DNA from: a virus
Strand: one strand, 5' to 3'
IMG/VR virus record: IMGVR_UViG_3300030044_000014
Location: 51,220-115,219 of that record
Length of the DNA stretch: 64,000 bases
The notes under the pieces were generated by a model. It saw only the letters and a program-made list of their open reading frames with translations. It made no database searches and was not told the DNA's origin. Numbering within the stretch: the stretch's first letter is position 1; each line of letters begins with the position of its first letter. The position numbers were made by a program, and so were the translations under genes. Positions 23,008 to 28,923 of this stretch are shown piece by piece.

Positions 23008-23492
23008 AAAATAGTTGTTAACAGCCAACATTCTTCATCTTCAAAAGATAAGGAGTCAACTACAAGAGATCTTAAATAGGTCATTTGATCTTGTTTAAGA
23101 TCAGCATAAGTAGCATAATAAGCAGTAGCATAAGCAGCATAAGCAACATAAGCAGCAGCATCAGCAGCATCAGCAGCATCAGCAGCAACATCAGCAACAA
23201 CAGCAACAGCAGCATAAGCAACATAAGCAGCATAAGCAGCAGCATCAGCAGCATAAGCAGCATAAGCAGCATAAGCAGCAGCATCAGCAGCCTTACATTC
23301 CTCTTTTGTAGTTTTGCCTTCCATGAAGAGAGAAGTTACTTCTAACGCTTTAAGACTTCTTTCATCTTCCATGAGATGTTTAACTTGATTGGCGCAAAAT
23401 AGAGCGAACTTTACTTGACTCAAATGTGGCAGTAGATAAAGAAAATGCTTTCTATTGTCCCAAGTGAAATCTTTTTCAAATAAAGAATCCAT
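23004..23492 (-). CDS. Imm-5-like protein with Ala-Ala-Tyr/Asp repeats, 162 aa
   Basis: The N-terminal part (FALFCANQVKHLMEDER, LEVTSLFMEGK, KEECKAADAAA) fits the helical putative-immunity (Imm-5) family; residues ~70-130 are near-perfect AAY/AAD/AAV triplets, matching that family's repeat zone. In bacteria these proteins are linked to polymorphic toxin immunity; in a phage the role is open. The DNA of the repeat is a simple-sequence tract of gca/taa triplets, prone to length change. Own promoter box and GGGAGG leader. Confidence 0.72.
   Translation of the reverse strand: MDSLFEKDFTWDNRKHFLYLLPHLSQVKFALFCANQVKHLMEDERSLKALEVTSLFMEGKTTKEECKAADAAAYAAYAAYAADAAAYAAYVAYAAVAVVADVAADAADAADAAAYVAYAAYATAYYATYADLKQDQMTYLRSLVVDSLSFEDEECWLLTTIF
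23110..23290 (+). repeat. Imperfect triplet repeat (gca/taa/tca) encoding AAY/AAD
   Basis: About 180 bp of gcataa- and gcatca-type hexamers with few interruptions. It encodes the Ala-Ala-Tyr/Asp zone of the minus-strand Imm-5-like gene and creates long meaningless open frames in other frames. Confidence 0.8.
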
Positions 23493-23514
23493 AATTACCT
23501 CCCAGTAACAACCA

Positions 23515-23527
23515 TCCATAAAATCAG
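23515..23527 (-). promoter_or_regulatory. CTGAnnT-TATGGA box promoter
   Basis: CTGATT-T-TATGGA, then the ACTGGGAGGTAATT leader of the Imm-5-like gene. Confidence 0.5.
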
Positions 23528-23553
23528 ATCAATGTTTGGTCTGACCCTTTGCT

Positions 23554-23988
23554 TCACGTTTTCAAGCTCTTAATGGCAAACTTTAGTTCAGCTAGTTCTT
23601 TTTTTAATGCTTTGTTTTCTTCTATAATTGGATGTTCAGAAAAATAGTAGTCACGCATTTTTCTTAGCATTTCATTGTCAGCTAGTATCGCAAAATATTT
23701 TTCAGTTTCAACCCAAACACCAGATGCGGCCATGCGGTGATATGACTTGAGCTGTTCGTTCGCAAAATACAGTTCACGACTAAGGCGCTCAGCCCTAGCG
23801 AATTCAGTTTCGGTGTCTTTAACAATGACTGCATGGTCAATCCCATCTTCAATGAAAAATGGTGCATTAGGTTTCTTGTTACTATTCACGTGCTCATACT
23901 CCTTTTCAAAGGAATGGATCGAACCGCAGTCGATAATGAATCGCCCACAGACTTTGCATTTGTCGTCGTACTTAGCATTCTCACTCAT
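23554..23988 (-). CDS. Hypothetical protein with zinc knuckle and coiled coil, 144 aa
   Basis: CKVC (residues 11-14) with a later Cys suggests a metal knuckle; residues ~65-144 are charged and helical, ending in a Leu/Lys coiled coil (ENKALKKELAELKFAI). GGAGGATCT ribosome site. No family. Confidence 0.65.
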   Translation of the reverse strand: MSENAKYDDKCKVCGRFIIDCGSIHSFEKEYEHVNSNKKPNAPFFIEDGIDHAVIVKDTETEFARAERLSRELYFANEQLKSYHRMAASGVWVETEKYFAILADNEMLRKMRDYYFSEHPIIEENKALKKELAELKFAIKSLKT

Positions 23989-24200
23989 AGATCCTCCAAC
24001 ATCTTGTTTATAGCTATTTGAGCTTTAACCTCGTCTTCTATGTTCTTTCCATAAGAACCTAACGTTGTATATCTTTGAAACAAGGATAATAGTCCCTCAT
24101 CATCGCACAGTTCGTGCATCTCATTCATGGTCCAACGAATTGGTTGAGTTAACATATCATCAGGACCAGCATATCCGCTTTGAAATATATGAGTTATCAT
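23985..24200 (-). CDS. Hypothetical protein, 71 aa (start uncertain)
   Basis: From 24200 the chain reads ITHIFQSGYAGPDDM and later EGLLSLFQRYTTLGSY, a weak match to the microprotein motif. AAGGTGA is 13 nt upstream. Stop overlaps the next ATG. No family. Confidence 0.5.
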   Translation of the reverse strand: MITHIFQSGYAGPDDMLTQPIRWTMNEMHELCDDEGLLSLFQRYTTLGSYGKNIEDEVKAQIAINKMLEDL

Positions 24201-24244
24201 CTTGCATCTTAACTCACCTTGTATGCAGAATGTATTCCTTCTCA

Positions 24245-24391
24245 TTATTGCACGTATGAGCGACGGTAGGACCAGATGTTTAAGGCGCAGAAAGCGCCTT
24301 GGAACAGAGCCCAACCATAAGCACCAGCCATTAGGTCCACAGCACAGAAGAATGCGCACATAGCGATGACACCAATGCTAAAATACTTCAT
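24245..24391 (-). CDS. Small membrane protein, 48 aa
   Basis: Hydrophobic segments IGVIAMCAFFCAVDLMAG and YGWALFQGAFCALNI with a basic end. AAGGAGTGATT precedes the ATG. Probably two short membrane helices. Between it and the 17-mer at 24487 is a possible 30-codon frame (24395-24486) without a ribosome site, not called as a gene. Confidence 0.55.
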   Translation of the reverse strand: MKYFSIGVIAMCAFFCAVDLMAGAYGWALFQGAFCALNIWSYRRSYVQ

Positions 24392-24455
24392 AATCACTCC
24401 TTAACGTAGTGTTTACCAATCCAGTTAATCAGCTCTTGCTGTCTGCGGTCATATA

Positions 24456-24505
24456 TCTTCAGGGATTTGATCTTATCGAGCTCCATGCGTAGCAGCAGTG
24501 TCAGT
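24456..24505 (-). promoter_or_regulatory. 17-bp element variant plus CCTGAAGA-TATATG box (copy C)
   Basis: ACTGACACTG-CTG-CTACGC: the element with a 3-bp duplication. TATATG follows ~30 bp later in the context CCTGAAGA, close to copy E. Upstream lies the hairpin at 24525-24558. Confidence 0.5.
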
Positions 24506-24524
24506 GGTGCGGACGGGAATAGAG

Positions 24525-24558
24525 AATGGGTCATAGTCGGAGGAAGCTATGACCCATT
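24525..24558 (-). terminator. 12-bp hairpin after paralogue 2
   Basis: AATGGGTCATAG / CTATGACCCATT with a 10-nt loop, just after the stop of the gene at 24574. No long T-tract. Confidence 0.65.
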
Positions 24559-24573
24559 GATTGAGGTTGGATA

Positions 24574-25038
24574 TTACTTCGAGAACTTAGCAGCAAGGTC
24601 AGCAGGAAGAGCTGAGAAGTCAACTGTGACTTTCTTAGTCTTAGTTGCATTGATATCGCTAACACGAGCGTCAATGTAAGCTTGAACTTCAGCTTTCTCT
24701 TCGTCGGTAGTCAACGTCGAGATCAAAGCGCGCATTGCTTTGAGTTGCGGGTCGCCAGAGCCAGCGCGTGATCCAGGGTTCTTAGCAACGTAAGCGACAT
24801 TGCCGTTAAGGCGTTTGTCTTTACGCAACCAATTCGACTGAAGACCAGAGACATACGACTTCAAGTCGCTGTCAGTGATGTCTGTCTTCTCGAGCTCGAT
24901 CTTTCCGCTACGGAAACCCTCGAACAAGATAGCGTTCACTTGAACGCGCTCTTCTTTGGTTGGGCTATAGCTATCAGCTTGGCCGCAAACGTTAGTAACG
25001 GCTTGGAATACTGCTTCTTTTTGCGACACTTTAGACAT
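24574..25038 (-). CDS. Paralogue 2 of the LKGYVSGLQSNWLRKDKRLNG family, 154 aa
   Basis: MSKVSQKEA start; DLKSYVSGLQSNWLRKDK and NPGSRAGSGDPQLKAMRAL are shared with 17073 and 28003, and the C-terminal VDFSALPADLAAKFSK is identical in type to 28003. Own CTGAAA-C-TAGAAC box and a leader with AGGCAATAACGC; a 12-bp hairpin ends the unit. Likely an abundant small basic protein; function unknown. Confidence 0.78.
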   Translation of the reverse strand: MSKVSQKEAVFQAVTNVCGQADSYSPTKEERVQVNAILFEGFRSGKIELEKTDITDSDLKSYVSGLQSNWLRKDKRLNGNVAYVAKNPGSRAGSGDPQLKAMRALISTLTTDEEKAEVQAYIDARVSDINATKTKKVTVDFSALPADLAAKFSK

Positions 25039-25095
25039 GGAAAACCTCCCGAGGTTTGTCTATTACAACCAAAGCGTTATTGCCTTGTTGTTTTG

Positions 25096-25299
25096 TTACC
25101 TTGTTCTAGTTTCAGATTCTTCACTATGTCTGAGTGATAGATTAACACTAAGTACTTTTCTCTTACCTACTAAAAAGTAAAGGTCCAACCAGACATAAGC
25201 TGTATACTCGTCGTATCTATAACGACTAGGTATCAGCCATCTCCAGCCAGACCTTATAGGAATAGCAAGCATCAAGACATCAACTATCCGTTTAGTCAT
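25096..25299 (-). CDS. Hypothetical protein, 67 aa
   Basis: Start at 25299 follows AGGAGAAAC. Aromatic middle (WRWLIP, YDEYTAYVWLDLYFLVG) may span or touch the membrane; Arg-rich end. Its last codons overlap the promoter box of paralogue 2. Confidence 0.55.
   Translation of the reverse strand: MTKRIVDVLMLAIPIRSGWRWLIPSRYRYDEYTAYVWLDLYFLVGKRKVLSVNLSLRHSEESETRTR
25103..25115 (-). promoter_or_regulatory. CTGAnnC-TAGAAC box promoter of paralogue 2
   Basis: CTGAAA-C-TAGAAC with downstream GTAACA and AGGCAATAACGC, matching the layout upstream of paralogue 3. Confidence 0.5.
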
Positions 25300-25316
25300 A
25301 CAGTTTCTCCTGCTGC

Positions 25317-25616
25317 TCACATATCATCAGCCACATCGTCCTCAGGCTTGTCAACCTTGACCTTACCCTCTAATACCACTACATTGACAACTCTGCCAGT
25401 GCCATGGTTAGCACCACCACAAGCACAGTCGCATGATGGACCATGAGCATGAGTGCATCTACCATCGCAAGCAGGTCTAGTCCCAGTCTTCTCCCACTTC
25501 TCACCCTTAATAATGCCCATAAAGATGACAGGACCATCGCAGTCGTATGTGTCAATCTTTCTTTCAGCACTCGCAAATGGAGTGAGACAGTCTAAGCACT
25601 TATGATAATAGAGCAT
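25317..25616 (-). CDS. Cys-rich protein with CDGRC...CxCxCGGANHG motif, 99 aa
   Basis: Two metal-knuckle regions: CLDC near the N-terminus and CDGRCTHAHGPSCDCACGG followed by ANHG near residue 60. The latter pattern recurs in phage and actinobacterial small proteins of unknown role and likely binds zinc. GGAGGG ribosome site at 25616; last codons overlap the next gene. Confidence 0.7.
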   Translation of the reverse strand: MLYYHKCLDCLTPFASAERKIDTYDCDGPVIFMGIIKGEKWEKTGTRPACDGRCTHAHGPSCDCACGGANHGTGRVVNVVVLEGKVKVDKPEDDVADDM

Positions 25617-25630
25617 AAAACCCTCCAAGG

Positions 25631-25825
25631 TTAAAAACCTGTGTAGTAAGCTTGTTTGTACTCGTGCAATACTAAGTCAAAATCTTTATGAGTCATTATG
25701 GTGCAGACAAACCACTCCATATCGTGGGCATCTAATACTCTCTTAGCCCACTTAATTGTGGTAACTCTGTGCTCTATGCTCGTAGAACTAACATATACAC
25801 TCAATGCTTTGCTAAGTTTACTCAT
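25631..25825 (-). CDS. Hypothetical protein, 64 aa
   Basis: Small mixed protein (RVTTIKWAKRVLDAHDMEW, FDLVLHEYKQAYY). Start ATG overlaps the preceding stop (GATGA region). No family. Confidence 0.55.
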   Translation of the reverse strand: MSKLSKALSVYVSSTSIEHRVTTIKWAKRVLDAHDMEWFVCTIMTHKDFDLVLHEYKQAYYTGF

Positions 25826-26163
25826 CACTTACCTACCTTATTGGCGTTCATCAAGTTCTCGGCGCACTCAACCTTAATGTCTTTCCATAGTGGATCAGCC
25901 CAAATCTTATGTATGTTCATGGCGATACTGCCAATGATAAACCGAACTATGATTCGTTGGTCATCAAGCGTTAGAACACCACCAGCTTTAAGCTTATCTA
26001 CTACTGCTTGGGCGATTGGACTTACCGGTATATTAGACTCGTAAAAGAACTGCATTGCTTCGATAAGTTCCTCACTAGAGACCATTACCTTCCTATTCCA
26101 TTCTGGGTTGATCTTATCTACAGCAGACTTAATGGTTTTCTTAATAACTTTTTTAATAGACAT
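25825..26163 (-). CDS. Hypothetical protein, 112 aa, paralogue of the gene at 4379
   Basis: Basic N-terminus (KKVIKKTIK), then SSEELIEAMQFFYESNIPV, QAVVDKL and RIIVRFIIGSIAMN aligning in order with the 4379 protein. AGAGGTGATGT ribosome site, downstream of a CTGATC-C-TAGAGA box. First gene after the non-coding region. Confidence 0.7.
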   Translation of the reverse strand: MSIKKVIKKTIKSAVDKINPEWNRKVMVSSEELIEAMQFFYESNIPVSPIAQAVVDKLKAGGVLTLDDQRIIVRFIIGSIAMNIHKIWADPLWKDIKVECAENLMNANKVGK

Positions 26164-26192
26164 ACATCACCTCTCTCTCTCTCTCATACACC

Positions 26193-26205
26193 TCTCTAGG
26201 ATCAG
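26193..26205 (-). promoter_or_regulatory. CTGAnnC-TAGAGA box promoter
   Basis: CCTGATC-C-TAGAGA about 30 nt before the ATG at 26163, next to a (CT)n run (26172-26185). Confidence 0.5.
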
Positions 26206-26710
26206 GGAGAGCAACCTAGTATCATTACAATACAACCTACAGGCCACTTCTATCCCTTACCTATTAGCAAGGGATTAGAGCAACCAGAGGCTAACCAGTG
26301 GACCACCAGGTTTTACGGTAAGGAATAAGATCAGGTATAGCGTAACCCGCTGATAAGACTAGGGCAAGGCGCGAATAGGCCCATGGGTGTAGCGACGCCC
26401 ACTCTGGGTTCGCTTTCCCCTCAACTATATTCTGGCCTGTATAGGTCCTGTCTTCCTCCCCTTCCCCTACGTAGGTAATCGGCGGGACCTGTATAGGTCT
26501 TATCGGGACATCTATAAGCCTGATCGTTGTGCTTATATAGGCCTAGATTCAGGACTTAACTATGCCGATACCTTGGGCCTTATTTTGGTTGTATCTAATG
26601 GATCGTTTCAGGATATGGGTAACCTGAGGGAGGATGTATCATTGTGGTGCAGTGTGATCGGGTTGTTTTTGGGCTACTCGGGTCAGGTAGTCAGGATGGC
26701 CTGAGCTCCC
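26206..26710 (-). other. About 0.5 kb without genes, rich in CCTGA/TATA boxes
   Basis: No supported reading frame on either strand. On the minus strand it holds CCTGATC-T-TATTCC (26323-26335), CCTGAAT-C-TAGGCC (26541-26553) and two copies of GACCTATACAGG-type sequence (near 26435 and 26497), plus short GC hairpins such as GGGTG/CGCCC near 26386. It may be a stacked promoter region, an untranslated RNA or an origin; no tRNA fold was found. Confidence 0.5.
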
Positions 26711-26727
26711 GGCGTAGCAGTGTCAGT
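26680..26727 (-). promoter_or_regulatory. 17-bp ACTGACACTGCTACGCC element (copy D)
   Basis: Exact 17-mer at 26727-26711 (minus). CCTGACC-C-GAGTAG follows with the same spacing (31 bp) as the box of copy E. Upstream an imperfect hairpin (ATGGG/CCCAT) abuts the element. It opens the non-coding region. Confidence 0.55.
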
Positions 26728-26785
26728 ATGGGCCTGAGCTGTTGCCCGACCCATCTGACTGCTGGCAGGTTATTATGGCTGGATA

Positions 26786-27040
26786 TCAGGCTGCTTCGTC
26801 CTGGCATGTGTACATGAAGCCGCCAAGGACTCCGAAGTATGCGAGGTCGTGGTTGTGCTTTGCCATCTCGTTCAGTGCTGCAGAGATGTCCTTAGCTATA
26901 TCCGCTGATGTGATGTGGTTGTAGCGGCTGAAGTGCGCGAACACTATGCGGTTGACATGGGCTTGGTCATCGCACCACACAACCTTGCCGTTAGGAAACT
27001 CTACACCCAAGAGTCCATCGATCGTTCTGAGTAATTTCAT
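26786..27040 (-). CDS. Hypothetical protein, 84 aa
   Basis: N-terminal beta-hairpin (LLGVEFPNGKVVWCDD) then helices with several His. GGAGGCATACT ribosome site; ATG overlaps the stop of the membrane microprotein. No family. Confidence 0.6.
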   Translation of the reverse strand: MKLLRTIDGLLGVEFPNGKVVWCDDQAHVNRIVFAHFSRYNHITSADIAKDISAALNEMAKHNHDLAYFGVLGGFMYTCQDEAA

Positions 27041-27132
27041 AGTATGCCTCCTAAGATAAGTACAGTTAATATCAGCAGGCCAAACCAGACTCCTACATAG
27101 ACACGCTTACAACTGATAGCATCTTGGCTCAT
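27037..27132 (-). CDS. One-helix membrane microprotein, 31 aa
   Basis: Polar start (SQDAISCKR) then a single membrane helix VWFGLLILTVLILGG. Coupled by ATGA overlaps on both sides. Same size as the peptide at 21380 but unrelated in sequence. Confidence 0.55.
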   Translation of the reverse strand: MSQDAISCKRVYVGVWFGLLILTVLILGGIL

Positions 27133-27329
27133 GCTGCAACCTCGATGTGAAAGGATACAGATGGAGTCACTGCAAGCTGCTGCTTCATCCACTTGACATC
27201 AGCTGCTTTAAGGCCGAACACATGCTTTAAGTTCCAGACTAGGTTCTTCTCATTGAAGATGCGGAGGATAGGTCCTGACTCAGTGGTCAAGACGTAGTGC
27301 TTGTTGCTCTGTGTTATAGTCAGGTTCAT
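27129..27329 (-). CDS. Hypothetical protein, 66 aa
   Basis: Beta-rich start (LTITQSNKHYVLTTESG), then NLVWNLKHVFGLKAADVK, which may be a distant form of the microprotein motif. Start choice between 27329 and 27335 is unclear. Confidence 0.55.
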   Translation of the reverse strand: MNLTITQSNKHYVLTTESGPILRIFNEKNLVWNLKHVFGLKAADVKWMKQQLAVTPSVSFHIEVAA

Positions 27330-27346
27330 GTTCACTCCTTTGTTAG

Positions 27347-27592
27347 TTAAGATGCAAGTCTTTCAAACTCTTGTTCAGTGATCAGTTCGGTATATCCACT
27401 CACGACCTTAGCACAGCGATTGCCGTTCATTCTCAGCTTACCAAAGTCACGCTCTATCTGATTGAGCTTTAAGACCTTGTCAGTCTTGCGACCCAGTACA
27501 TCGACTGTGGTGACGTGATAGTCACACATCGTCTCAGTGTTCTCGTTGCCGATTGCCTTGTTAAGCTTGATAAGTTGATAGCCTTTGAACAT
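27347..27592 (-). CDS. Hypothetical protein, 81 aa
   Basis: AAAGGAG ribosome site following a CTGATC-T-TATACT box. Mixed charged protein, two Cys; no family recognised. First gene of a transcript. Confidence 0.6.
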   Translation of the reverse strand: MFKGYQLIKLNKAIGNENTETMCDYHVTTVDVLGRKTDKVLKLNQIERDFGKLRMNGNRCAKVVSGYTELITEQEFERLAS

Positions 27593-27615
27593 TGCTTGCT
27601 CCTTTGTTATAAGTA

Positions 27616-27629
27616 AGTATAAGATCAGG
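27616..27629 (-). promoter_or_regulatory. CTGAnnT-TATACT box promoter
   Basis: CCTGATC-T-TATACT followed by a 22-nt leader with AAAGGAG for the gene starting at 27592. Good match to the -10 consensus. Confidence 0.6.
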
Positions 27630-27720
27630 ACACTTATTCATGTCTTTCAATGAAAGAGGCGAGCTCGCGTTGCTCCACTTAAGGACTGCGATTCACCATT
27701 CATGTCCCGTCTTATAATGG

Positions 27721-27797
27721 TCTATAGGTTCAGGCAATGCCCCAAGCTGAGGCACTAGGCGTAGCAGTGTCAGTAGGCGACTAAGCCTACTGACACT
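27721..27797 (-). promoter_or_regulatory. Hairpin, 17-bp element and CCTGAAC-C-TATAGA box (copy E)
   Basis: Minus strand order: 13-bp perfect hairpin (AGTGTCAGTAGGC/GCCTACTGACACT, 6-nt loop), exact 17-mer (27774-27758) whose first half is the hairpin's 3' arm, 31 bp, then CCTGAAC-C-TATAGA (27734-27721). The clearest complete copy. Confidence 0.65.
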
Positions 27798-27804
27798 GGA
27801 CTAG

Positions 27805-27927
27805 TTAGAAGAGTGGTGGATTATTAGCGAACCACTCTGCTAGTTGGTTAGCAGTCGCCTCATCCTCAGTGACTGCATCATACTCATCAGCTTCTAGATA
27901 TATCTCACTCGGTTGTGCTTCGTTCAT
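27805..27927 (-). CDS. Acidic microprotein, 40 aa
   Basis: MNEAQPSEIYLEADEYDAV then QLAEWFANNP. AGGAGGACAT directly upstream and a CTGATT-C-TAAACA box before that. Net charge strongly negative. Single-gene unit between two hairpins. Confidence 0.6.
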   Translation of the reverse strand: MNEAQPSEIYLEADEYDAVTEDEATANQLAEWFANNPPLF

Positions 27928-27942
27928 ATGTCCTCCTGGTTA

Positions 27943-27956
27943 TGTTTAGAATCAGG
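27943..27956 (-). promoter_or_regulatory. CTGAnnC-TAAACA box promoter
   Basis: CCTGATT-C-TAAACA lies between the terminator of paralogue 3 and the ribosome site of the acidic microprotein. Confidence 0.45.
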
Positions 27957-27964
27957 ACTCAAGC

Positions 27965-27990
27965 GAGACCAGGACCGAAGTCCTGGTCTC
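27965..27990 (-). terminator. 11-bp hairpin terminator of paralogue 3
   Basis: GAGACCAGGAC - CGAA - GTCCTGGTCTC, perfect stem with tetraloop, 12 nt after the stop of the gene at 28003. Confidence 0.75.
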
Positions 27991-28002
27991 AATGAACACT
28001 GA

Positions 28003-28464
28003 TTACTTAGAGAACTTAGCAGCGAGATCAGCAGGCAGAGCAGAGAAGTCAACAGTCTTGGCGACCTTCGTTGCGTTCAGCTCAGCGACTCGTGCATCGA
28101 TGTAAGCTTGAACTTCAGCTTTCTCTTGATCAGTAGTCAGGGTCGTGATCAGAGCGCGCATCGCCTTCAGCTGGGGATCAGTCGAACCAGCGCGCGAGCC
28201 AGGGTTCTTAGCGGTATACTGAACACCACCGTTCAAGCGCTTGTCCTTGCGAAGCCAGTTGCTCTGTAAGCCAGACACATAACCCTTCAGGTCGCTATCG
28301 CTCTTCTCAGTATCAATCTCGATCTTGCCTGAGCGGAAACCCTCAAAGAGGATCGCATTCACTTGAGCGCGCTGTTCCTTAGTAGGTGCATACACACCGT
28401 CTTGCTCGCCCATGACATTGATGATAGCTGCGAATGCCGCTTCTTTTTGTGACATCTTGCTCAT
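28003..28464 (-). CDS. Paralogue 3 of the LKGYVSGLQSNWLRKDKRLNG family, 153 aa
   Basis: Closest to paralogue 2: MSKMSQKEA start, SDLKGYVSGLQSNWLRKDK, NPGSRAGSTDPQLKAMRAL and the ending VDFSALPADLAAKFSK. Two tandem promoter-leader cassettes precede it and a perfect hairpin follows, indicating a strong single-gene unit. Function unknown; basic core suggests nucleic-acid contact. Confidence 0.78.
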   Translation of the reverse strand: MSKMSQKEAAFAAIINVMGEQDGVYAPTKEQRAQVNAILFEGFRSGKIEIDTEKSDSDLKGYVSGLQSNWLRKDKRLNGGVQYTAKNPGSRAGSTDPQLKAMRALITTLTTDQEKAEVQAYIDARVAELNATKVAKTVDFSALPADLAAKFSK

Positions 28465-28485
28465 AACATATCCTCCCAGATATTG

Positions 28486-28590
28486 ACTCGGCTTAATTGC
28501 CTCATCATGTTACTCATTAGTTTCAGATCGTGCATCATAACTTAGCAAAGTCTTTATCATTGCCTCGTTATGCTACTCTATAGGTTCGGG
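28486..28590 (-). promoter_or_regulatory. Two tandem CTGAnnC-TA promoter-leader cassettes
   Basis: CCCGAAC-C-TATAGA (28590-28577) and TCTGAAA-C-TAATGA (28526-28514), each followed by a GTARCA-like stretch and GAGGCAAT; the repeat period is about 64 bp. The leader ends in CTGGGAGGATATGTT before the paralogue 3 ATG. Confidence 0.55.
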
Positions 28591-28722
28591 AAACTGGCGC
28601 CCGCTATCCTCAGCTTAAAAGGGAACCCCTATTTTCAGGTCGGTACCCGCCGTCATTACTCCGTGTACATAAGCTTTTTCCTATAAAACAGGCCCCGCCA
28701 CCTTCCAACCCTAATAGGCACA
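28591..28722 (+). promoter_or_regulatory. Divergent control region, start of the plus-strand microprotein operon
   Basis: No gene. A TTTTTCC-TATAAA sequence (28675-28687) lies ~36 nt before the first operon ATG, with a weak AGG ribosome site. It separates minus-strand paralogue 3 from the plus-strand array. Confidence 0.4.
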
Positions 28723-28923
28723 ATGTACCACCTGGCCCTTTTCTCTATAGGTATAATTTTTCTGATGAAACTCACATTTGATTTCCTTAATGATGATCTA
28801 TATCTGGTCCCCGCCCACAAGCGGAACCTACTAGTACTACTCGCTACACTCAACATCATCAACATCACATTTGAAGACCGCTTCATCGTTAAATGGACCA
28901 ACCAGGACCAACTTAAATTATGA
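28723..28923 (+). CDS. Array microprotein 1 (LLxKLGI family), 66 aa
   Basis: RNLLVLLATLNIINITFEDR carries the motif with N in place of G. The N-terminus is hydrophobic (HLALFSIGIIFLMKL) and may insert in the membrane. First of eight stop-start-coupled genes; its TGA overlaps the next ATG by four bases. Confidence 0.62.
   Translation: MYHLALFSIGIIFLMKLTFDFLNDDLYLVPAHKRNLLVLLATLNIINITFEDRFIVKWTNQDQLKL

Noticed and set aside
23081-23345. Leu/Met-only and Ser/Ile-only long frames
   Set aside because: Artefacts of the triplet repeat encoding the Imm-5-like protein; composition is not protein-like.
24395-24486. 30-codon frame starting next to the 17-mer copy C
   Set aside because: No ribosome site, and the start codon lies within the control element.
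26386-26425. tRNA-like GGGTTCGCTTTCCC segment
   Set aside because: A T-arm-like hairpin is present but no acceptor, D-arm or anticodon arm fits around it.
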